8,217 nt of DNA from assembly GCA_017630995.1 (NCBI GenBank), contig JAGBUD010000147.1, forward strand, positions 1 to 8,217, in the 5' to 3' direction. Positions 1 through 6,882 of the stretch are shown piece after piece. Made by a program: the position numbers and the translations under genes. This DNA comes from Clostridia bacterium. Its GTDB lineage: Bacteria > Bacillota_A > Clostridia > Oscillospirales > CAG-272. Numbering within the stretch: position 1 is the first letter of the stretch; each line of letters opens with the position of its first letter. The notes under the pieces were generated by a model. That model was not told the DNA's origin and did not search any database. It saw only the letters and a program-made list of their open reading frames with translations.

Positions 1-294
1 CCTATCGTTATGAATAACGAAATTATGACGGAAAAATTCAAGATTTCCGCAGCAAAGGTCGTTGGCGAGGAAAACATTTTCCCGCGCGGACAGGGAATGG
101 GCGGCGAGGATTTTGCTTATTTTGCAAATCTTAAACCCGGAGTTATGTTCGAGCTTGGCATACGCAATGAAGAGCTTGGATACACCGTTGGTGTTCATAA
201 CGGCAAGTTTATGCTTGACGAGAGCGCACTCGAGATTGGCGTAAATATATTCGTTCAGTTTATCCTTGATAATATGAATGGTATTCAGTTCTAA
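1..294 (+). CDS. M20-family amidohydrolase/peptidase, C-terminal part (5' end outside window)
   Basis: Frame 1 is open from the first base to a TAA at 292-294, giving about 97 C-terminal residues, so the start lies upstream of the window. The tail matches the end of M20D-type metallo-amidohydrolases (N-acyl-amino-acid or amino-acid-conjugate hydrolases, usually about 390 residues). It has a GGEDFAYF segment, then PGVMFELG, then GVHNGKFMLDES. In this family that last His is a metal ligand, followed by the conserved (F)xxDE and a closing helix. The family hydrolyses N-acyl or peptide bonds in the cytosol using two metal ions, and the substrate cannot be read from this fragment. The catalytic domain and most metal ligands are missing from view. 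It ends 11 bp before a terminator hairpin and is convergent with the transporter gene. Family assignment is firm; subfamily is tentative. Confidence 0.85.
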   Translation, partial: PIVMNNEIMTEKFKISAAKVVGEENIFPRGQGMGGEDFAYFANLKPGVMFELGIRNEELGYTVGVHNGKFMLDESALEIGVNIFVQFILDNMNGIQF

Positions 295-304
295 AGATGT
301 ATAG

Positions 305-334
305 AAAAAACACGGTTTTTTAACCGTGTTTTTT
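305..334. terminator. Bidirectional Rho-independent terminator
   Basis: The arms AAAAAACACGGTT (305-317) and its exact complement (322-334) form a 13-bp stem around a TTTT loop. The A-rich and T-rich flanks are part of the stem, so both strands show a CACGG/CCGTG hairpin followed by a U-run. It sits between the convergent amidohydrolase (ends 294) and transporter (ends 378) genes, so it can stop both transcripts. Confidence 0.9.
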
Positions 335-377
335 TAAATTCAATTTAACCTATTTAAAAACCGAAAAACCTTCCTCA

Positions 378-1775
378 TCAAAATCCGCTTCCGTGCTTTT
401 GCTTCAAGATTTGAACGTTATTATCGACGGCTCTTTTTTTCAGAGGATACCAAAACCAAAGAATAAACGCAAGTCCGATAAATCCGATGGCGGGAATTAG
501 GGTGGAAATATTGAATATTCCGTTTAATATCGGCTCCGAAAAAGCATTTTCCTGAGAATATCCGATTAAGGAAAGGAGTCCTCCCGAAAGGCCTGCCGCA
601 CCCGCTTGCCCTAGCTTTCTTGAAAAAGAGTAAAGCGCGTATATCGAGCCGTCCTCGCGTATTCCGTTCTTGATTTCAGAGTAGACTATGACGTCGGTTA
701 TAAGCGCCCAAGAAACCATAGCAAAAATACCCAGACCAAGACAAGATATAACGTTCCAAGCGGTATAAACCCAAACGTTTTGCTGGCGAATAAAGAAGAG
801 AAGAAGACTGATGCCGCCCGCCAAAAGATTTGCAGCGGCACTTAACTCCGCCTTGCCGAGCTTTCGAGCAAGGGGCTTTGCAATCGCGGCGGCAACGAGC
901 ATTGAGCCCATCATTGTTATAGTGGAAACCGATTGCGCCGCTGTGTTTTTATAAAAATTTGGATAGACGTAGTTTGCCATCGACTGCATAGTTAATTGCG
1001 CGAGAAGCATCAAAACCGACGCAGCTATTATTGATATCAACGCCTTGTTTGACAGCAGATTTGAAAGGAGCTTTTTTATCGGTAGATTATCTCCCTTTAC
1101 GTGCTGCGGCGGAACGATTCTTTCTGTTGTGAAAAAATAGCATAATATATACGAAATAATAGCAAGAATTGAAAAAAGTCCCGCAATAAACGTGAACGCG
1201 CCACCCGAAAGAATGGTAAGTCCGTCAACGTTTTTATAGGCAAAAAGCGGAATTCCCGCACCTATTATAACTCCTGCGAGGGTGCTTCCCATAGTTCTGA
1301 ACGTTGAAAGAGACTGTCTGTCGTCAGGCTCGCGCGATATGGCGGAAGCCATGGAGCCGTAGGGTATATTTATTGAGGTATAAAAAAACGAGCCCCAAAG
1401 AATATACGTTATGGCAAGCCATATTATTTTGAAATTAAGGCTTGTATCCTTGAGGCTCGATTGATATATAAGAAATGAAGAAAGTGCCACGGGTCCGCAC
1501 ATACGCAGTATCCAAGGCTTGAATTTGCCGCCTTTTGTTGCTTTTCGCTTGTCGCAAATTCTTCCCATTGCAACGTCTGTGAAAGCGTCGACAAAGCGCG
1601 CAATCATCATTATAATTCCGACGACTGCCGCAGGTACGTTCATAACGTCGGTATAGAATTTAAGCAGAAATGACGAGGAAAGAATAAAAGTGAAATCGTT
1701 GCCTAAATCACCGAGTAGGTATCCAATCTTGTCGCGTATACCGAACTGACGAAAATTTTGTTGCTCGCTTGTCAT
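378..1775 (-). CDS. GPH-family (MelB-like) sugar:cation symporter, MFS
   Basis: This is a 465-residue membrane protein with about 12 hydrophobic segments, the usual length for glycoside-pentoside-hexuronide:cation symporters. It imports a sugar or glycoside with Na+ or H+. The N-terminus has the family pattern GIRDKIGYLLGDLGND, then FYTDV. The second segment carries ARFVDAFTDVAMGRICD, whose D63 and D67 have the same four-residue spacing as the cation-binding Asp55/Asp59 of MelB. A basic loop (KRKATKGGKFKPW) follows, as in the family. A TTG six bases upstream is also in frame, but the ATG at 1775 is chosen because GAGG (1786-1783) lies 7 nt before it and would be only about 1 nt from the TTG. 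The gene starts 66 bp after addB on the same strand, probably as a distal operon member, and ends at the shared terminator. The substrate is unknown. The nearby aldolase hints at hexuronides, which is inference only. Confidence 0.88.
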   Translation of the reverse strand: MTSEQQNFRQFGIRDKIGYLLGDLGNDFTFILSSSFLLKFYTDVMNVPAAVVGIIMMIARFVDAFTDVAMGRICDKRKATKGGKFKPWILRMCGPVALSSFLIYQSSLKDTSLNFKIIWLAITYILWGSFFYTSINIPYGSMASAISREPDDRQSLSTFRTMGSTLAGVIIGAGIPLFAYKNVDGLTILSGGAFTFIAGLFSILAIISYILCYFFTTERIVPPQHVKGDNLPIKKLLSNLLSNKALISIIAASVLMLLAQLTMQSMANYVYPNFYKNTAAQSVSTITMMGSMLVAAAIAKPLARKLGKAELSAAANLLAGGISLLLFFIRQQNVWVYTAWNVISCLGLGIFAMVSWALITDVIVYSEIKNGIREDGSIYALYSFSRKLGQAGAAGLSGGLLSLIGYSQENAFSEPILNGIFNISTLIPAIGFIGLAFILWFWYPLKKRAVDNNVQILKQKHGSGF

Positions 1776-1841
1776 AGCCAAACCTCGCGCTGAAAATTAC
1801 TTTATGGCTATTTTGTGCGTTTTTGAAAATAATATTCGCCG

Positions 1842-4800
1842 TTACTTGATTTTTGCATTTCTGCAAATCGGCTTGAATTTGCAGTATTCGCAAGGAGAAG
1901 CGTTCTTTTTTCTCATAGGGTCGGCATGAATATTGCCGCTTCTCATTTTTGACGTCACCTTTTTAACGGAGCTTTCCACAATCTCCGAGAGCGTTTGCCA
2001 TTCTTCCTCTGAATAAAGCTTCTGTATGCTATCCTTGTGATAAGAGCCGTTTTTGTTTATCTTTATCGGCAAGAAATTAATATCCATTGCGTTTATGCTC
2101 GTCGGGTCATCGAGGAGCATACCCTGTCTTTTTTGACTGCTTTTTACCGCCGTAGCCTCTTCATCTGCCGAGGCGTGTGAAATTTTAACGTCAGCAAGGT
2201 CTGATTTTACATACAAAACACCTGCGGGAATAAGTCTGCCGTCATTTGTAACTCCAATGTCCTCAAGCAGCTTTTTGTTCTTTGTATCAATCACTGCGCG
2301 AAGATAGAGAAACATCTGAAGATTCTTTCCCTCCTCGAGATCCTTGCGATTAAAGTCCTTTTGTCCCGTCTTGTAGTCGATAACTCTTACGTAAACGTTA
2401 TCGTCGCATTTAAAGGTGTCAACTCTGTCAATGCTTCCTTTTATGAGCGTTCGCTTTCCGTCTTCGTCGCAGAACGTAAGAAGCTCGGGGTCCCTTTCAC
2501 CCCTTCCGCCTATTCGCAATTCGAAATATCGCGGTTGATACTGTGAGTTTGAAAATTCCTCGCAAAGTCCCGTGATAATCGGCTTTGCCGCCGTAACAAG
2601 TCTGTTCAAAAGCAGAGTAGTTCGCTTGGTTTTTACGTCGTTTTGCGAAAAGAGCTTGTCAAGATAAATTTCGGCGGCTTTTTTTGTGAATTCATCTTGT
2701 ACTTCTTCACCAATTTCCGAAAGGGGAACTCCGCTTTCAGATTGAATGATAAAGAAATTTTCAAGAATTGCGTGAATGAATGAGCCTATGTTTCTTGCGT
2801 CGAATTCAGCCCTTTCACCCTCCGAAAGATTCAAGTCGTATCGGCAAAAATAGGCAAGCGGACAGGTGTTGTAAAGGTCTATTTTTGACTGTGAAAGCAT
2901 AAGGTCTCTGCCGTATATTGAGTCCAAAGAATTGCTTGATAGCTCAAGGTTGTCGTTTGCAAGCTTTCCCTCGGCAACGGAAAGAACGTCTTCCTTTCCA
3001 AAATCACGTAGCAGCGAGCAAAGCTCGTTATAATCCTCACCGTCGAATTTTCCAATTGATTCGAGCGCGTCCTCGGTTGAATATATCATATCCCAAGCGG
3101 GAACGTCGGATATTTTCTGTATTTTAACATCGCCGTTGCATACGTCAAGGATTCTTGTGATTACGTCTGCTCGTTTCGTTGCGGAAAAATCGGCATTTTT
3201 GTTTGTGTAAACCAAAGAAATGCTTTCGCTTGCATAAGAAAAGGCGCGCGAGAATGAGTAAAGACCTCTCGCTCTCTTTTCGTCGTCTGTAGGCATAAAA
3301 GGAAGTCCTGCCTCGAAAAGCTTTGCCTTATCTCTTTCCGTGAAGTATCCCTCATCGGAGCTTATAGACGGAAATTCGCCCTTGTTAACACCGAGCATAT
3401 ATACGTGCTTTTTGCGTGACATACGCACGATATCAGCCGAGCCAACGGTAACCGTGTCACAAAAAGAGGGTATTTTCGCAACGGAAGCCGATGCGAAAAC
3501 GATTTTAAGTCTTGCTATAAAAGCATCGAGGTCACTCTCTTCTGCGCCAGAAGCTTCAACGAGAGTGTCGAGTGAGTTGCAAATGATTTTATAGAGTCTT
3601 TCGTTTTCTTCAGCAAGGTCAGCTTCGCCAAGATTTCTTAAAATTTCGGCGCGCTCGAGGAGTGCGTCTTCAAGATTTATCTCTGTCAAAAATTCATAAA
3701 GAGCCTTGGTGTATTCTTGAACGGTGGTGGAATCTCCAAGCCTTACCTTCATCGAAGCTATGGGAAGAATAAGCTTGTTTCTTATTTCGTTGAGCTCCAA
3801 AAGAAGCTCGTCGTTTTTCGGCTTTCTTGTGTCTGAATATCCGTCGGGATTCATATTCCACAAAATTCCGTCGTAAAATCTTTTTCCGTTAATCTGCCAG
3901 GTGTGCGCGTACATTTCGAATTTGTCGCAATCATCGCGCGATATTGAAGAAAGTCCGCATTTAGCGTAGCTTATAACGTCTTCACGCTGAAAATCACCCG
4001 TAACGCAGCGCAGTGCCGCATATATGAGCTTTATAGCCTCGTATGAAGATACGTCGGACTTCGCGGAAACAAATATCGGAACACCCGCGCGCTTTGCGCT
4101 GACGTCAAGTATACCCACGTATTTATCTGCGTTTGCGGCAACTATTGCAAAATCGGAAAACGAAGCTCCCGCAAGCACCTTTTTCTTTATGTCGGCAACG
4201 ACAAAGTCGCAAGCCTCGTAAGGCGAGGCTGCCTCGTATATAAACGTGCTTTCCTCAGGCTTCATATCGGGGTCATCTATTTTGCCGAACGTTTGCCAAA
4301 GCAAGTCGTGTATTACCGTCAGCTCGGTGCGCGCGTTAAATCTTCCGTCGTAGCGCACAAGCTTCGCCTCAACGCCCGCCTTATTTGCTATAGCGGCAAG
4401 TCGCTTTCTTGTGTCTTGGGGCTCGCAAAATTCAAAGGCATCTTCTCTCGATTTTGTAACGTCAAGCAAAACGGTGACGTCGCATCTCTCTGTCAAAAGT
4501 CCGATAAGAGCATATTGCGGCTCGGTAAACGAGGTGAATCCCTCGACGAAAACTGCGGTGCCGGAAAAATGAGAGGGAGAATCGGCAAGACGCTTCACAG
4601 CCTCCGAAACATCCTCACCCGTGTCAGCGTATTTCTCCGAAAGAAGCTTTTTATAAAGCGATGTTATAAGGGCGAGATCGTTTATTTTGTTGCAAAGTCT
4701 GTCGTTTTCGCCTATCTCTTTTTTTGCCTCCATAAGCGCGTTTGCATCTATAGTAAGACTGTCCGCTTCACCTAATGCAGAAAGCGCGCGCTTAACCATT

Positions 4801-5144
4801 CCGTAATTTATTTCGCGTCTTCCGTCTGTCATGGAAAGTGCGGGCGAAAGCTCAGTGAGCGTGCGCCACATAATGAGTGCCTTTTTTGCTCCGTCGCAAT
4901 ACTCCTTGTCTATTCCTCCGAGCGAGCGAAATACCGAGTTTGCAAGTCTTGTAAAGTTAGTAACCTCGAAAAAGAGGGGCGCATTTTCCGAAAGCAGCAT
5001 TGCCATCTCTCCCTCGGCAGCTACCGTCTGCTGCTCGGGGACTATTAAAATCGCGTGTTTTTTGTTAAGGACTTTATCCTTGATTTCCTCTCGCAGTGCG
5101 AGTGAAGCATTCGAATAAAAAGAACCGCTGATTATTTTAAGCAT
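1842..5144 (-). CDS. addB: AddB-type subunit of the AddAB (RexAB) helicase-nuclease, PD-(D/E)XK nuclease
   Basis: This is an 1100-residue protein, close to the usual AddB length of about 1150. AddAB resects DNA double-strand breaks for RecA loading, and AddB supplies one nuclease and a Fe-S cluster. The C-terminal nuclease shows the RecB-family order: H791 in IGSFIH, D906 in GSIDRVD, D923-Y-K925 in VIDYKTG, and Q943 in LQMFLYL. The four cluster cysteines are present: C761 in NTCPLAYF, and C1085, C1088 and C1094 at the extreme C-terminus (CEYCKFKPIC). The N-terminus (LKIISG, then ILIVPEQQT) aligns with the start of AddB, but the Walker A GxGK[ST] is replaced by GSFYSNAS. The reading frame is open further up to 5312. 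The ATG at 5144 is chosen because GGAGG lies 6 nt before it and it overlaps the regulator's stop in ATGCTTAA. No addA is next to it. Nuclease assignment is firm; AddB is very likely. Confidence 0.87.
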   Translation of the reverse strand: MLKIISGSFYSNASLALREEIKDKVLNKKHAILIVPEQQTVAAEGEMAMLLSENAPLFFEVTNFTRLANSVFRSLGGIDKEYCDGAKKALIMWRTLTELSPALSMTDGRREINYGMVKRALSALGEADSLTIDANALMEAKKEIGENDRLCNKINDLALITSLYKKLLSEKYADTGEDVSEAVKRLADSPSHFSGTAVFVEGFTSFTEPQYALIGLLTERCDVTVLLDVTKSREDAFEFCEPQDTRKRLAAIANKAGVEAKLVRYDGRFNARTELTVIHDLLWQTFGKIDDPDMKPEESTFIYEAASPYEACDFVVADIKKKVLAGASFSDFAIVAANADKYVGILDVSAKRAGVPIFVSAKSDVSSYEAIKLIYAALRCVTGDFQREDVISYAKCGLSSISRDDCDKFEMYAHTWQINGKRFYDGILWNMNPDGYSDTRKPKNDELLLELNEIRNKLILPIASMKVRLGDSTTVQEYTKALYEFLTEINLEDALLERAEILRNLGEADLAEENERLYKIICNSLDTLVEASGAEESDLDAFIARLKIVFASASVAKIPSFCDTVTVGSADIVRMSRKKHVYMLGVNKGEFPSISSDEGYFTERDKAKLFEAGLPFMPTDDEKRARGLYSFSRAFSYASESISLVYTNKNADFSATKRADVITRILDVCNGDVKIQKISDVPAWDMIYSTEDALESIGKFDGEDYNELCSLLRDFGKEDVLSVAEGKLANDNLELSSNSLDSIYGRDLMLSQSKIDLYNTCPLAYFCRYDLNLSEGERAEFDARNIGSFIHAILENFFIIQSESGVPLSEIGEEVQDEFTKKAAEIYLDKLFSQNDVKTKRTTLLLNRLVTAAKPIITGLCEEFSNSQYQPRYFELRIGGRGERDPELLTFCDEDGKRTLIKGSIDRVDTFKCDDNVYVRVIDYKTGQKDFNRKDLEEGKNLQMFLYLRAVIDTKNKKLLEDIGVTNDGRLIPAGVLYVKSDLADVKISHASADEEATAVKSSQKRQGMLLDDPTSINAMDINFLPIKINKNGSYHKDSIQKLYSEEEWQTLSEIVESSVKKVTSKMRSGNIHADPMRKKNASPCEYCKFKPICRNAKIK

Positions 5145-5703
5145 CTTCGCCCTCCGAAATGAAAACCTCATTGATTTTGTAGCCCAGATTGCGTGAGGAA
5201 ATGATAATTCTCTCCCCGCCTTTTTCAAGCTTTTCGCGCAGATAGTGAATGTAAACGTTGAGAATTCCTTTATCCGTTTTGTTTTGCCAAATTCTCGAAA
5301 GCAGCTCCTCACGGCTGACGTATTCTCCTCGCTTTTCCATTATTGCATAAAGCAAATCGTATTCAAGGTCAGTCAGCTTTATTTGCTTGTCGGCAAGAAG
5401 AACGCACTTGTTGCTTTCTATGAGTCGAAGGGGGGCGCGGCCGTTCTTTTCCAAAAGGGGCAGAAGCGAGCCGATTTTAAAGGGGAGTGATATGTCAGCA
5501 CCTTCATAGCGCGACATTCCGATTCCGGTGCAGCCCTCAAATTCCGTGTCGTCATCGTCTCGTAAGATTATTTCAAATCCCGCAGTGCTGCTTTTGGGGG
5601 TGAGAAGCTTTGCTTCTGCTTTTCCCAAAAACTCAAGTCTTATTTTTTGAAAGAGGAATCTGTCCTTTGTAAAAACTCCGATTTTTATAAGATTTGCCGC
5701 CAC
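5137..5703 (-). CDS. Winged-helix (OmpR/PhoB-type) regulator with degenerate receiver-like N-terminus
   Basis: This 188-residue protein has a clear OmpR/PhoB-type winged-helix DNA-binding domain at about residues 95-178: LTDLEYDLLYAIMEKRGEYV, SREELLSRIW, VYIHYLREKLE and the wing hairpin IIISSRNLGYKI. Residues 5-87 resemble a receiver (a first strand IKIGVFTKD, a FEIILRDDDD strand, and DISLPFKIGSLLPLL where receivers have KPF...EL). However, this part is only about 83 residues instead of about 115, the acidic pair after strand 1 is reduced to D14, and the usual Lys before PF is Leu. Phosphorylation is therefore doubtful, although one of D49-D52 could stand in. No histidine kinase is nearby. 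The start is GTG at 5703, with AAGGAG about 11 nt upstream (a little long); no in-frame ATG fits better. Its last 8 nt overlap addB, so the two are almost certainly co-transcribed and translationally coupled. Targets are unknown; autoregulation is possible. Confidence 0.85.
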   Translation of the reverse strand: MAANLIKIGVFTKDRFLFQKIRLEFLGKAEAKLLTPKSSTAGFEIILRDDDDTEFEGCTGIGMSRYEGADISLPFKIGSLLPLLEKNGRAPLRLIESNKCVLLADKQIKLTDLEYDLLYAIMEKRGEYVSREELLSRIWQNKTDKGILNVYIHYLREKLEKGGERIIISSRNLGYKINEVFISEGEDA

Positions 5704-5725
5704 CTTGACTAAGTCTCCTTGATGA

Positions 5726-5743
5726 ATTCTAATTTATTAGAAT
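5726..5743. promoter_or_regulatory. 18-bp inverted repeat over the start of the regulator-addB transcript
   Basis: ATTCTAAT-tt-ATTAGAAT on the plus strand is a perfect 8-bp dyad with a 2-bp centre. It begins 1 bp downstream of the minus-strand -10 box and covers the predicted transcription start near 5738, which is a classic repressor position. The binding protein is not known. It is AT-rich and short as an RNA hairpin, so an operator is the more likely reading. Confidence 0.55.
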
Positions 5744-5744
5744 A

Positions 5745-5773
5745 ATTATACCCTTTAAATATCGCCTTGTCAA
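5745..5773 (-). promoter_or_regulatory. Consensus SigA/sigma-70 promoter for the regulator-addB-symporter group
   Basis: Read on the minus strand, TTGACA (5773-5768), a 17-bp spacer and TATAAT (5750-5745) match the consensus at all twelve positions with ideal spacing. The predicted start near 5738 leaves a leader of about 35 nt before the GTG at 5703. A promoter this strong in front of a low-abundance repair subunit suggests it is held down by a repressor, consistent with the adjacent dyad. Confidence 0.9.
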
Positions 5774-5802
5774 TAAACCCTATTTAAAAACAAAGAAAGG
5801 AA

Positions 5803-5836
5803 CAATTTTTGCAATCTGTAGGGCAATTTTTGCAAT
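5803..5836. repeat. Two exact 13-bp direct repeats, 21 bp apart, upstream of the aldolase promoter
   Basis: CAATTTTTGCAAT occurs at 5803-5815 and again, identically, at 5824-5836. The 21-bp period is two helical turns, so a regulator would sit on one face of the DNA. The downstream copy reaches the -35 region of the plus-strand promoter, which is where activators bind. Each copy contains the palindrome TTGCAA. The layout recalls AraC-type half-site pairs (21-bp period, touching -35), but the identity of the binder is inference. Confidence 0.65.
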
Positions 5837-5864
5837 TGTTGATATCTCTAAATTATAGTATAAT
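5836..5864 (+). promoter_or_regulatory. Promoter of the aldolase gene with weak -35
   Basis: TATAAT at 5859-5864 is a perfect -10 box. At 17 bp upstream the -35 position holds TTGTTG (5836-5841), which matches TTGACA at only three of six bases. An alternative reading is TTGCAA (5830-5835), an 18-bp spacer and TATAGT (5854-5859). A good -10 with a poor -35 next to the direct repeats suggests activator dependence. The leader would be about 28 nt. Confidence 0.65.
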
Positions 5865-5898
5865 TAGCATAGTAAAAAAGAGAAAAGGAGTCGTTTCT

Positions 5899-6867
5899 AT
5901 GAAAAACGATATGATTAAAGAGCTTTAGTCCATCGGTCTTATTCCTGTTATCAAAATTGAGGATCCGAGCGATGCTGTTCCTCTTGCAAAGGCACTTATC
6001 GACGGCGGACTTCCCGCAGCAGAGATTACCTTTAGAACAAAGTGTGCAGCAGAAGCAATCAAAAATATAACAGAGGCTTATCCCGAAATGCTTGTAGGCG
6101 CGGGAACAGTTCTCACAACCGAGCAAGTTGATGCGGCAATCGCAGCCGGCTCAAAGTTCATTGTTTCACCCGGTCTTAACCCCAAGGTAACCGCATACTG
6201 TCTTTGCAAGGGAGTTCCTATGCTTCCCGGTTGCTCTAACCCCTCTGATATCGAGGCAGCTCTTGAGCTTGGACTTTCAACCGTTAAGTTTTTCCCCGCT
6301 GAAGCAGCAGGCGGACTCAAGATGCTCAAGGCTATGGCGGCACCCTACGGTCAGGTAACCTTTATGCCCACCGGTGGAATCAGCGCCGATAATCTTCTTG
6401 AATACCTCAAGTTCAACAAAATCGTTGCATGCGGCGGTTCTTTCATGGTAAAGGACGAGCTTGTAAAGGAAAAGAAGTGGGACGAGATAACCGCTCTTAC
6501 CAAGAACGCAGTTAAGACTATGCTTGGTCTTGAATTCGCTCACATCGGTATCAATTCCGAAAACGAGGAAGAGGGAAGACGCGGAGCAAAGCTCTTCGAG
6601 GTAATGTTCGGTATGCCTCTCCGTGAAACCTCAAAGTCTGTTTTTGCAGGCTCTGCATTTGAATTTATGACAAAACCCGGCGTTGGAAGATGCGGACACA
6701 TCGGAATCAGCACCAACTTTGTTGACAGAGCGATGGCATATTTCAAGAGAATGGGATTTGAGTTTGACGAGTCCAGCGTTACATACGACGACAAGACAGG
6801 AAAGCCCAAGTTCGTATACTTCAAGGACGAGGTATGCGGATTTGCAATCCATCTCGTGCAGAAATAA
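5899..6867 (+). CDS. eda: KDPG/KHG aldolase fused to a VOC (glyoxalase-fold) domain, with in-frame TAG at codon 10
   Basis: The class I aldolase splits 2-keto-3-deoxy-6-phosphogluconate (or 4-hydroxy-2-oxoglutarate) to pyruvate plus an aldehyde, the last step of Entner-Doudoroff and hexuronate breakdown. AGGAG lies 8 nt before the ATG at 5899, and the frame runs 323 codons to TAA at 6865. Codon 10 (5926-5928) is TAG; there is no other stop or frameshift. Catalytic residues are all present at a constant offset of 3 from E. coli Eda: E42 (AAEITFRT), T70 (VGAGTVLT) and the Schiff-base K130 (STVKFFPAE). Residues from about 212 to 322 form two short repeated modules, FAHIGIN and GHIGIST to GFAIHLVQK, typical of a VOC fold. 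After the TAG, lysine is AAG about 22 times and AAA 5 times, stronger bias than in the neighbours. The first ATG after the TAG is at 6088; starting there would lose E42. Whether full-length protein is made is open. The gene is followed by a terminator. Confidence 0.88.
5926..5928 (+). other. In-frame TAG (amber) codon 10 of the aldolase gene
   Basis: The N-terminus reads MKNDMIKEL, then TAG, then SIGLIPVIKIED. Relatives have an ordinary residue here, often polar (Gln, Lys, Ser), and CAG to TAG is one transition. None of the six genes whose end is visible in this window ends in TAG (five TAA, one TGA), and no other in-frame TAG is seen. The options are a recent nonsense mutation, suppression or recoding, or a sequence error. 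Confidence 0.9.
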
Positions 6868-6882
6868 TTTATTAAACAACGA

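Noticed and set aside
4293..4775. A 160-codon open frame on the plus strand inside addB
   Set aside because: It lies wholly antisense to a well-conserved nuclease gene, lacks a recognisable domain and ribosome site, and its composition looks like a mirror of the coding strand.
5737..5751. Resemblance to a PerR/Fur box (GTATAATTATTCTAA on the minus strand)
   Set aside because: It matches the 7-1-7 pattern at most positions, but much of the match is simply the consensus -10 box. The longer 8-2-8 dyad next to it is the more specific feature.
5926..5928. Pyrrolysine as the meaning of the TAG codon
   Set aside because: Pyrrolysine is known in methylamine methyltransferases and few other proteins. 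Here the site is a non-catalytic N-terminal position, and I see no obvious downstream RNA hairpin.
6842..6870. Possible promoter (TTGCAA, 17 bp, TAATTT) for the pseudouridine synthase gene
   Set aside because: Only four of six and three of six bases match consensus, inside the end of a coding region. This is not above what is expected by chance.
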